From NCBI GenBank assembly GCA_003497555.1, contig DNNS01000447.1, positions 3,363 to 15,885 of the forward strand: a DNA stretch of 12,523 bases, in the 5' to 3' direction. The DNA comes from Spirochaetia bacterium (lineage in GTDB: Bacteria; Spirochaetota; UBA12135). Below are positions 5,957 to 12,523 of the stretch, one piece after another (position 1 is the stretch's first letter; each line of letters opens with the position of its first letter). Below the pieces are notes generated by a model. The model saw only the letters and a program-made list of their open reading frames with translations. It was not told the origin of the DNA and searched no databases. Position numbers and translations under genes: made by a program.

Positions 5957-6693
5957 CTGTAAAAATTGATAACTACACGATAAAACCGGAAACCGGCAGG
6001 GGAGCGGTTATTATTTTTCCGGGCGGCGGTTATGCTAAACTGGCTCCGCATGAAGGCGAACCTGTTGCCCGGTTTTTTAACAGCAGGGGATTACACGCTT
6101 TTGTATGTAATTACCGTGTAGCGCCTGACCGGCACCCGGCGCCGATTATTGACGCCAAACGGGCAATTCGTACTGTAAGGTATAATGCCGCAGAATATAA
6201 CCTCAATCCTCAAAAAATAGCTGTTTTGGGTTTTTCTGCAGGCGGGCATCTGGTTTCCTCCCTTGGCTGCCATTTTGATCGCAAGGAATTTGACATTACG
6301 GAACCGGCTGATGAAATAGATTTTGTATCCTGCCGTCCCGATGCCCTGATTCTGTGTTACCCGGTAATTTCCCTGCTTGACGGGTTCGGCCATATTGGTT
6401 CCTGCCGTAATCTGCTGGGAGAAAATCCGGAAGGAAATCTGCCCGGGATTTTATCCAGCCATACACAGGTAAAAAAAAATACTCCTCCTGTCTTTTTATG
6501 GCATACGGCCGATGACCCGGGTGTACCGGTAATGAATTCCATCTCTTATGCAAGTGCCTGTGTGGAAAATGGAGTTCCTGTGGAGCTTCATGTTTTTGCA
6601 TCAGGAAAGCACGGGCTTGGTCTGGCAGAAGGAACCGCCTGCGCTGTCTGGCCGGAATTATGCGTTAAATGGCTTATTAATCAGGGATGGTGA
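5953..6693 (+). CDS. Alpha/beta-hydrolase, probable carbohydrate esterase (BD-FAE/Aes-like)
   Basis: This is a serine esterase of the alpha/beta-hydrolase fold, close in style to bacterial acetylxylan- or feruloyl-esterase-like proteins. The 246 aa lack a signal peptide, so it probably deacylates imported sugars in the cytoplasm. FPGGGY (22-27) forms the oxyanion-hole HGGG-like loop. GFSAGGH (93-99) contains the nucleophile S95. TADDPGVP (185-192) supplies the acid (D187 or D188). GKHGLG (218-223) supplies H220. The start overlaps the hypB stop (ATGA) and AGGA precedes it, so it is translationally coupled to hydrogenase maturation genes. No Hyp role is known for such an esterase. The substrate is inferred from family and from the nearby glycosidases. 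Confidence 0.85.
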   Translation: MTVKIDNYTIKPETGRGAVIIFPGGGYAKLAPHEGEPVARFFNSRGLHAFVCNYRVAPDRHPAPIIDAKRAIRTVRYNAAEYNLNPQKIAVLGFSAGGHLVSSLGCHFDRKEFDITEPADEIDFVSCRPDALILCYPVISLLDGFGHIGSCRNLLGENPEGNLPGILSSHTQVKKNTPPVFLWHTADDPGVPVMNSISYASACVENGVPVELHVFASGKHGLGLAEGTACAVWPELCVKWLINQGW

Positions 6694-6724
6694 AAACCGT
6701 AAACAGCAACATTATTATGATGTC

Positions 6725-6759
6725 TACGGCTGCAACCGGTTTGCCGGCGTACGTTTTTT
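6725..6759 (+). terminator. Probable terminator of the hyp-esterase operon
   Basis: TACG/CGTA at the base and GCAA/TTGC at the top, with C-G pairing between two single mismatches, form an imperfect stem (6725-6751) around the loop CCGGT. CG and six T residues follow (6754-6759). It lies about 30 nt after the esterase stop. The mismatches lower confidence, but the position and T run fit. Confidence 0.45.
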
Positions 6760-6814
6760 CATTATTGAAACTCAGGCTGCCGATTGGAAACAATGACAAC
6801 CTGATTACCCGAAT

Positions 6815-9478
6815 TTATTTCCAGGTTTCGCCGATATAAATATCAACCGGAAAGGGCAAAGCAAAAGGAGAAGCTTTTTCCATTATTTCAGCTATCAGCG
6901 CAGCTTGTTCTTTTATTATTCCGCTCTTAACATAAAAAACCAGTTCATCATGAACCTGCATTACCATGACAGCATCAAGCTGCCTGCTGCGGATTTTTTC
7001 TGCAATCCGGTTCATGGCTATTTTCATAATATCTGCTGCTGTTCCCTGGATTATGGTATTAAAGGCCATGCGCTCTTCCTGTTTTCTTACCTGCTGGGAA
7101 CCCGAAGAAAGATTGTTAAGATGCCGGATTCTTCCGAACCAGGTGCTTACCAATCTGTCTTTGGCAGCCTGTTCCAGGGATGCTTCCATGAAAGTTTTTA
7201 TACCCGGATATGATGCAAAATACCTGCTGATGAACTGTCTGGCGTCTTCCTGTTTTATTCCCAGCTGCTCGGAAACGGCATAGGGTCCTGCTCCGTAGAT
7301 TACTGAAAAATTTATTATTTTGGCGCTGCGCCTCATTTCTTCCGTAACCAGCTCTTCGGCCGTGTCAAACAGCGCCGCAGCGGTACGCCGGTGAATGTCC
7401 GCTCCGCTTTTAAAGGCTTCGCATAAAACCAGATCATTGCTCATGGCTGCTAAAATACGCAGTTCAATCTGGGAGTAATCGCATGACAAAAGCAGCATTC
7501 CATCCGGCGCTGTAAAAGCTCCGCGTATTTCGTGCCCGGCATTTTTTACCGGTATATTCTGCAGATTGGGCGCTGAGGAAGAAAGCCGTCCGGTAGCGGT
7601 AACCGCCTGATTATAAGAAGTGTGAATTCTTCCGGTTTTTTTATTAATCAGCTCCGGCAGCGCATCCACCCAGGTGTTTTTCAGTTTTGTATAGGTACGG
7701 TAGGAAACCAGATCAGACGCCATGGGAAATTTTACCGCTAATTTGCATAATGTGTCGTAATCTGTGGAATAACCGGTTTTTATTTTTTTCAGACGCGGCA
7801 TTTTTATTTCATCGTATAAAATAACCTGCAGTTCTTTGGTGGAATTGATATTAAAGGTCTTGCCGGCCTGCCGGTAAATATCTTTTCTGAGACCGGAGAG
7901 TTTTTGTTCGTAAATTTCAGCCAGCTGCTGCAGGTAGGCGGTATTGACTTTCACGCCGTGAAGTTCCATGTCTCCCAGTACATTAATAAGCGGAATCTCA
8001 ATTTCATAATACAGTTTTTTCAGCGCGCCCAGAGCCTCAAGCTGCGGTTTAAAAAGTTCATAAAGGGAAAAAGCGAATTCCGCATCTGTCAGGGTATATT
8101 CGGAAAGCTCCTGGTCCGGCACCTGGGAAATGCTCTCCCGTCCCTTGAGTAAATCGGTAAATTCTCTTTTATGCAGTCCGAAATATTCTGCAGCCAGCGA
8201 ATCAAGATTAAAATGCGAGCGTTCGGGAGCCAGTGCATAGGCAGCCAGCATGGTGTCGAAAAAAATCCCTTCAAGATTAATGCCGAGAGATTTCAGTACT
8301 GAATATTCAAATTTTAAATTATGCCCGATTTTTTTTATTTCAGGATTCTGCAGCAATGTACAGAGTGCTTCTCGGGCAGCGTTAAAATGATTATAATCTT
8401 CACCTGTGATGCGCAGAAAATATGAAGAATAATCCGGAAAAGCAAAAGCCACGGCTGCCAGATCGGCATCCAGGGGCGAAAGCGAAGTGGTTTCTATATC
8501 AAAAGCGATAATTTTAAACTGCAGCGCTTTCTGAATTATCTGTTCAAGGCCGGATGATTCTGAAATATGCCTTTCCCAGTCCCGGGTTTTATGAAATTCC
8601 GCCGGGGAAGAAATATTTGCAGTTAAATGGAATTTTGCAGCCAGACTTTTAAGTTCATAATGCCGGAAAAAATCGGCAGCAGCCTCGCAATTACCGGCAA
8701 CATTACAGATTTCTTCAAGATCGTAATTACCCGGTACCTGGCGGTTAATCAGCGCCAGTTTCTGCGAAAGCAGGGCGTTATCCCTGCCGTCACTCAGTTT
8801 TTGCGCCAGACTTTTTTTTTCTATTTTATCGAGATTATGGTAAATGTTTTCTATGGTACCGTATTCCTGCAGCAGCCGGGCAGCGGTTTTTTCTCCAATG
8901 CCTTTTACTCCCGGAATATTGTCAGAGGCGTCGCCGGTTAAAGCCAGGTAGTCGCTCATCTGTTCCGGGCGAAAACCGCGTTCGGCAGTAAAGGAAGCAG
9001 GCGTAACCGTAATAATGTCGTTTTTTTTAAACTGAATAACGGAAATATTTTCCGAGACCAGCTGCAGAATGTCTTTATCTGTGGAAATAATTTCGATTTT
9101 ATAGTCTGAACCGTATTGCCCGGCTATGGTGCCTATTAAATCATCAGCTTCATAACCTTCGCATTGCAGTACCGGGATGCGGAGCGCCGGCAGAATACCG
9201 ATTACCGCCTTTATCTGATTTTTCAGGCTGTCTGGCATGGGTGGCCGGTTAGCTTTGTATTTTTCATATATTTCATGACGAAAAGTTTTTTTCCCGGAAT
9301 CAAGAACGCATATACTGTAGTCGAATTTACTGCGCGCGAACAGCGAGGTAATGGAATTTAAAAATCCGAAAATGACCGATGTTTCTTCACCCCGGGAATT
9401 AATTAGCGGATTATTCTGAAAGGCATAAAAAGCCTTGTAAAACAGGCCGTAAGCGTCAACCAAAAGAATTTGTTTCAT
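6815..9478 (-). CDS. polA: DNA polymerase I
   Basis: This family A polymerase serves Okazaki-fragment processing and repair. All three domains are present in 887 aa. The 5' nuclease (1 to about 290) has VDAYGLFYKAF, YEADDLIG (109-116), TDKD (133-136) and GDASDNIPGVKGIG (182-195). The 3'-5' exonuclease (about 315-480) has FDIET (326-330) and YTLTD (461-465). In the Exo II motif GHNLKFE (385-391), E391 stands where E. coli has D424, so proofreading may be altered. The polymerase has motif A CDYSQIELR (666-674), motif B around K720 to Y728 with F724, and motif C VHDEL (842-846). In motif B the usual NFG is NFS. The start lies 6 nt after the stop of the thioredoxin-fold gene, with no clear Shine-Dalgarno. 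It is the last gene of the group. Confidence 0.97.
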   Translation of the reverse strand: MKQILLVDAYGLFYKAFYAFQNNPLINSRGEETSVIFGFLNSITSLFARSKFDYSICVLDSGKKTFRHEIYEKYKANRPPMPDSLKNQIKAVIGILPALRIPVLQCEGYEADDLIGTIAGQYGSDYKIEIISTDKDILQLVSENISVIQFKKNDIITVTPASFTAERGFRPEQMSDYLALTGDASDNIPGVKGIGEKTAARLLQEYGTIENIYHNLDKIEKKSLAQKLSDGRDNALLSQKLALINRQVPGNYDLEEICNVAGNCEAAADFFRHYELKSLAAKFHLTANISSPAEFHKTRDWERHISESSGLEQIIQKALQFKIIAFDIETTSLSPLDADLAAVAFAFPDYSSYFLRITGEDYNHFNAAREALCTLLQNPEIKKIGHNLKFEYSVLKSLGINLEGIFFDTMLAAYALAPERSHFNLDSLAAEYFGLHKREFTDLLKGRESISQVPDQELSEYTLTDAEFAFSLYELFKPQLEALGALKKLYYEIEIPLINVLGDMELHGVKVNTAYLQQLAEIYEQKLSGLRKDIYRQAGKTFNINSTKELQVILYDEIKMPRLKKIKTGYSTDYDTLCKLAVKFPMASDLVSYRTYTKLKNTWVDALPELINKKTGRIHTSYNQAVTATGRLSSSAPNLQNIPVKNAGHEIRGAFTAPDGMLLLSCDYSQIELRILAAMSNDLVLCEAFKSGADIHRRTAAALFDTAEELVTEEMRRSAKIINFSVIYGAGPYAVSEQLGIKQEDARQFISRYFASYPGIKTFMEASLEQAAKDRLVSTWFGRIRHLNNLSSGSQQVRKQEERMAFNTIIQGTAADIMKIAMNRIAEKIRSRQLDAVMVMQVHDELVFYVKSGIIKEQAALIAEIMEKASPFALPFPVDIYIGETWK

Positions 9479-9484
9479 GTGAAA

Positions 9485-9712
9485 TTACAGGGCGTCTTCC
9501 AGGACCGCTGCCTGCGGCACCATGCCGGAGCAGATCAGGGTACCGTTGATATAAAGAGCAGGCGTGGCGGAATGATAATAATTGGCCGGTTTTTTACTTT
9601 CAGGAATAATTTCGATTCCGGCAATAATGCGCTTTTTAATAATTGCCTTTTTTACTGCTTTATAAAGACTGCTCTGCAGCGCATCTTTATAACCGATAAT
9701 TTCAATTTTCAT
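9485..9712 (-). CDS. Small thioredoxin-fold protein without CxxC
   Basis: The 75 aa resemble the short thioredoxin-like family (MTH895 type), whose members start with KIxIxGxxCxxC and carry a STPAL...G...SG.VP segment. Here the fold marks remain: MKIEIIG (1-7) for strand 1, and SATPALYINGTLICSGMVP (48-66) with the cis-Pro loop. The redox site is gone: after G7 comes YKDALQ, so both active-site Cys are replaced by D and Q. The only Cys is in LICSG. It cannot act as a dithiol oxidoreductase, so a structural or binding role is likely. It sits 10 nt after the upstream gene and 6 nt before polA, without a visible Shine-Dalgarno. Confidence 0.75.
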   Translation of the reverse strand: MKIEIIGYKDALQSSLYKAVKKAIIKKRIIAGIEIIPESKKPANYYHSATPALYINGTLICSGMVPQAAVLEDAL

Positions 9713-9722
9713 GAATAAAATT

Positions 9723-10700
9723 TTATGATAACAGATAGTAAAAAAGAACTCCGGCCACTACGGCGAAGATCAGGGCAGCGGCTATAAAAACCGCAGGATT
9801 TTTGGAGCCGGCCTGCGTCTGAACTGCAGGAGAGGTTACTGCGGATTCCGGTTTTTTTACCTTGACCTGTTCGGATTCAATAGTCTTGCCGTAAACCCCG
9901 TCATGCAGCAGAGTGAGGATTTTCCATTCGCTTTTTCCGCTTTGGATAATTTTTTCAATACGCGCTTTAATCGGACGGGCGCGGCCCTCGCTGTCGTGTT
10001 TACCGTACAGGTGAGAAAGCTGCTTGCCCTTTTCGGTGGATTCATCCACCCGCACCATAATTTCGTCTCCGGCTTTAAGAGAGAAGATCGGCACCCCGCT
10101 TACCGGAGCAAGCACCAGATTAACGCCGGTTAATACGCCGTTTTGAATACTGAAAATGTCTTCACCGGCTGCAGAACCGGACGGTTTTTTCTGCTGTGCT
10201 TCCTGCTGTTTTTTTTCTTTGTAATGCAGTAGAATTTCAGCTTCATTGATTTCTTCATAGCGGACAGCCAGTTTAAAAGCCTTATCAAGAAGAAGCCTGG
10301 ACAGCAGGGGATGCAGATATTCAAAAATTATTTTGGAATCTCCGGAATCGGCTTCACTTAGCGCACTGGCTATGATGCTTTTATTGACTTCTTTAATAAA
10401 AGCGGAATTAATATCGTTGGTAATATTTATCTGGTAGTCGCCCTTAAAACGCTTATTGATTATGGTATCTTCGAATTTGTGCCATGGATCAGTGCAGTTA
10501 TAGCCTTCAATAAACTGGGCAAATCTTGAAATTATGGAATTGGCGCTGTCAAGTTCTGCGGTTTTTTTATTGATTTTAATGATGAATAATCCGTAATTAT
10601 TGCTGCCCCCTGAATCGATAATGCCCTTGATGTATAAATATGTATTATCAAAATCGTTGTTTTTAGCGTTGTTTTCGGCCTGAGTATTAATATCTGTCAT
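9723..10700 (-). CDS. Tail-anchored protein of unknown function
   Basis: I do not recognise a named family. The 325 aa contain a mixed alpha/beta N-terminal domain (about 18-165), then a polar Gln/Lys/Ser/Gly linker (about 162-180). A beta-rich domain follows (about 183-283) with APVSGVPIFSLKAGDEIMVR (198-217). After a Ser/Thr/Pro/Gln-rich stretch, a single hydrophobic helix (about 303-324) ends the protein. There is no signal peptide, so it is probably a C-terminally anchored inner-membrane protein facing the cytoplasm. From memory, spirochaetes have proteins with a similar beta segment. GGGGGG lies 4 nt before the ATG as a possible ribosome-binding site. It precedes the thioredoxin-fold gene and polA. 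Confidence 0.8.
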   Translation of the reverse strand: MTDINTQAENNAKNNDFDNTYLYIKGIIDSGGSNNYGLFIIKINKKTAELDSANSIISRFAQFIEGYNCTDPWHKFEDTIINKRFKGDYQINITNDINSAFIKEVNKSIIASALSEADSGDSKIIFEYLHPLLSRLLLDKAFKLAVRYEEINEAEILLHYKEKKQQEAQQKKPSGSAAGEDIFSIQNGVLTGVNLVLAPVSGVPIFSLKAGDEIMVRVDESTEKGKQLSHLYGKHDSEGRARPIKARIEKIIQSGKSEWKILTLLHDGVYGKTIESEQVKVKKPESAVTSPAVQTQAGSKNPAVFIAAALIFAVVAGVLFYYLLS

Positions 10701-10729
10701 CAGCCCCCCGGTGCAACGCCTGTCATTCT

Positions 10730-10760
10730 ATTATAAAAATTTTTTTTTTTCAAATTTCAG
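10730..10760 (-). promoter_or_regulatory. Possible promoter of the tail-anchored protein gene
   Basis: Read on -, TATAAT (10735-10730) lies 29 nt before the ATG. An A/T-only tract covers the spacer, with CTGAAA (10760-10755) as a weak -35 at 19 nt. That -35 overlaps the stop codon of the upstream membrane-protein gene. If real, it lets the trx-like and polA genes be expressed apart from the membrane protein. Confidence 0.4.
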
Positions 10761-11740
10761 ATCGCCATATTTCTGATATTACGTTTAATTATATTGTATT
10801 GGGAATAAAATGAAATAATGAGATAATTTACCGGAAAGACGGAGATGAATATACCTGTAACAGCCAGGGAAGCTGAGAGCAAGACTGAAGAAATGCGGTA
10901 ATAATCGGGAATTACCGTAATTTTATGATAATACTGGAGCACCGGAAAGGAGTTTTCAAATAATCTGATTATTAATTCGGTATTAAACGGCAGTGATTTA
11001 ACCAATACCAGAAAATGAAGATCGGAAAAATAAATACCGATGGAAAAAATAACTGCCAGCGCCAAAATCGCCAGGGCGGCAATAATCAGGCTTAAAAACA
11101 GATTCAGCGCCATGGAGATTAGATTGGAAAATAAAATTTGCGGCCAGAAATGATATAGGGAAAAAAACAGATCGCGCAGAATTTCAATCAGTGAACCGGC
11201 AGGATCGTCTTGATCGGCAATTTTAAAGGGACTGTACTGCAGGCTGAAAAGGGTACCGAGACCGGCAATAATTATTATTAAAACCGATAAAAAAAGAGGA
11301 AAGAATAAAACAGCATATACAAAAGTTCCGGCATAGGGAACATTCTGCAGCTGGGAAAGCAGGATCACCAGGAAAATCCCGATACCTCCGAGTAAAACGA
11401 GAATCGGCATAAAAAGCAGCAATCGTCCGTAATTTTCCGACAGGCCGGCTGTGATTTCAGTAATGCCGGAGAATGACCCGCTAACAGTATGATTATTCAT
11501 CTGCAGGGCCATGATATATGACAAAAAAATAAAAAAATATAAATCAAAAATCAGGCAGATAAATTTTGATATCTGATTAAAAGATCCGGTCTGGGACATA
11601 ATGCCCATATAAAGAATGATAAAGTTAACGGCAGCGGCTGCAAGCAGAAGTGAAAAAGTTCTTAAAAAGATCCTGCGGCGCAAGGCATAAAAAAAAACCT
11701 GAAACAGATCAAGCAGGGATTCGGCGCGTTTGATTTCCAT
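10757..11740 (-). CDS. Polytopic membrane protein of unknown function
   Basis: This is a 327-aa integral membrane protein with no recognised motif. By eye there are about six hydrophobic segments: near 29-47, 58-80, 107-129, 138-163, 205-237 (long, possibly two) and 287-312. The N-terminus is basic and lies before the first helix, so it is probably cytoplasmic. The loop at about 165-195 is polar (FKIADQDDPAGS). It resembles multi-helix proteins of unknown function in general shape only. The start is supported by AAGGAAG (11754-11748 on -) ahead of the ATG. It is the first gene of the - strand group and is divergent from the methyltransferase. Confidence 0.8.
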   Translation of the reverse strand: MEIKRAESLLDLFQVFFYALRRRIFLRTFSLLLAAAAVNFIILYMGIMSQTGSFNQISKFICLIFDLYFFIFLSYIMALQMNNHTVSGSFSGITEITAGLSENYGRLLLFMPILVLLGGIGIFLVILLSQLQNVPYAGTFVYAVLFFPLFLSVLIIIIAGLGTLFSLQYSPFKIADQDDPAGSLIEILRDLFFSLYHFWPQILFSNLISMALNLFLSLIIAALAILALAVIFSIGIYFSDLHFLVLVKSLPFNTELIIRLFENSFPVLQYYHKITVIPDYYRISSVLLSASLAVTGIFISVFPVNYLIISFYSQYNIIKRNIRNMAI

Positions 11741-11760
11741 ATTTCTACTTCCTTAAAAAT

Positions 11761-11789
11761 ATGATATAATAACAGCAGAAAAAAATCAA
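11761..11789 (-). promoter_or_regulatory. Promoter of the membrane-protein gene
   Basis: Read on -, TTGATT (11789-11784), a 17-nt spacer and TATCAT (11766-11761) give a good sigma-70-type promoter. The predicted start at about 11753 leaves a very short leader that consists largely of the Shine-Dalgarno AAGGAAG. It overlaps the opposing promoter of the methyltransferase. Confidence 0.5.
11765..11770 (+). promoter_or_regulatory. Probable -10 box of the methyltransferase gene
   Basis: TATAAT on + shares two bases with the -10 of the opposite promoter (11761-11766), so the two polymerases would compete. The -35 position (11742-11747, TTTCTA) is weak. The predicted leader is about 24 nt, without a Shine-Dalgarno. 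Confidence 0.4.
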
Positions 11790-11800
11790 ATAGTTTATTT

Positions 11801-12523
11801 ATGAATTTCAAATGCCTTATCTGCCGGAACACCCATGCCTCGCTTTTTTTGGACTGTACCGCCTTCCGTTACATGCGCTGCCGGGAATGCGGCCTGGTCA
11901 TGCAGGATCCATATCCCCGGTCCGAAGCGGTTGCCGGTATTTACCGCGAAGATTATTATAAATATGAGCTTGTCAATGAAGAAAATTTTTTCAATCTTAT
12001 GATCCTGGGCCTTAAAGATATCGGATTTTCTTCTCTATTCGCGCAGCCGGGTAAAATTCTTGACATCGGCTGCGCTACCGGAAGACTGCTGCGGTATTTT
12101 CAGGAACAAGGCTGGGAAGCAAGCGGAATCGAGTTATGTAAACCAAGTGCTGAGCACGCGCGTACACGTTATGGGCTGGCTGTTGAATGCGCAGATATTG
12201 ATATATATACTCCCAAACCCGCGCACTTTAATTTTATCCATTCCTCGCATGTAATCGAGCATGTTAAAAATCCGGCCGGTTTTCTTGAAAAAATTTATAC
12301 AGCCCTGCTGCCAGGAGGGTATGCGGCCGTAACCACGCCCTGTCTTGACAGTCTGCAGTTCCGGTTATATAAAAAAAAGTGGCGTTCCGCCATTCCCCAG
12401 CATCTGCAGCTTTTTAGTAAAAATGTCTTTAAAAGAGCGGCAAATATGTCGAAACTGATAATAGAAAAGCAGGTTTCCTGGGGGGGAATTCCGGCCGAAG
12501 CAGCAATTTCCCCGGTAATGAAA
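11801..12523 (+). CDS. Zinc-ribbon class I SAM-dependent methyltransferase (partial)
   Basis: The gene is open from ATG 11801 to the window edge, with 241 codons and no stop, so the 3' end is missing. The N-terminus is a small zinc ribbon, CLIC (5-8) and CREC (27-30), followed by GLVMQDPYP (31-39). This arrangement is common in methyltransferases acting on sugars, cell-envelope glycans or small metabolites. The SAM-binding Rossmann fold has motif I ILDIGCATG (86-94), GIE (109-111) ending strand 2, HSSHVIEHV (147-155) as motif II, and LLPGGYAAVTTP (169-180). PQHLQLFS (199-206) matches the QHL.LFS strand typical of the family. The substrate cannot be read from sequence. No Shine-Dalgarno is visible. 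It diverges from the membrane-protein gene with overlapping promoters. Confidence 0.88.
   Translation, partial: MNFKCLICRNTHASLFLDCTAFRYMRCRECGLVMQDPYPRSEAVAGIYREDYYKYELVNEENFFNLMILGLKDIGFSSLFAQPGKILDIGCATGRLLRYFQEQGWEASGIELCKPSAEHARTRYGLAVECADIDIYTPKPAHFNFIHSSHVIEHVKNPAGFLEKIYTALLPGGYAAVTTPCLDSLQFRLYKKKWRSAIPQHLQLFSKNVFKRAANMSKLIIEKQVSWGGIPAEAAISPVMK

Noticed and set aside
6548..6796. 82-aa open frame on + after the esterase
   Set aside because: Most of it overlaps the esterase C-terminus in another frame, and its tail crosses the putative terminator.
10740..10750. T run as a terminator of the membrane-protein gene
   Set aside because: The run is T on + but A on -, the strand being transcribed, and no stable hairpin precedes it.
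1..12523. CRISPR array, insertion sequence, tRNA or rRNA
   Set aside because: I looked for regularly spaced repeats, transposase motifs with terminal inverted repeats, and tRNA or rRNA signatures, and found none.

Overview
This 12.5 kb bacterial chromosome segment has moderate GC, many A/T homopolymer runs and dense gene packing. It carries no phage, transposase, rRNA, tRNA or CRISPR sequence that I can see. The style of the zinc-ribbon methyltransferase and of the tail-anchored protein on the right reminds me of anaerobic Spirochaetota. That is recalled impression plus inference, not proof. Hydrogenase maturation genes and polysaccharide-degrading enzymes point to a fermentative anaerobe.

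Layout. (1) Positions 1-3933 hold two convergent glycoside hydrolase genes: a GH36-like alpha-galactosidase-type protein (242-2290, +) and a GH5-like endo-acting glycosidase (2606-3658, -). They share a two-way terminator hairpin between them. (2) Positions 3934-6693 are a tight + strand operon, hypE-hypA-hypB followed by an alpha/beta-hydrolase carbohydrate esterase whose start overlaps the hypB stop. It ends in a probable terminator. (3) Positions 6815-11740 are a - strand group: a six-helix membrane protein, a tail-anchored protein with its own possible promoter, a thioredoxin-fold protein that has lost its CxxC, and DNA polymerase I. (4) From 11801 a zinc-ribbon SAM methyltransferase diverges on the + strand and runs off the right edge.

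The most interesting signal is regulatory. A 61-bp element (88-148 on +, 3755-3815 on -) lies upstream of both glycosidase genes in the same orientation, with 54 of 61 bases identical and no gaps. It sits 93 and 96 nt before the two ATGs and 34-35 nt before a TATAAT in each case. Its 11-bp core (AAAAACTGGGA) recurs exactly upstream of hypE at 3865-3875. In all three promoters the core lies 44-45 nt before the TATAAT. This suggests one unidentified regulator, possibly an activator binding near -62, that ties two sugar hydrolases to the hydrogenase maturation and esterase operon. The regulator gene is not in the window.

hypC, hypD, hypF and the hydrogenase structural genes are also absent here and must lie elsewhere if the system works. 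The GH5-like gene is clearly GC-richer than its neighbours and may have been acquired.
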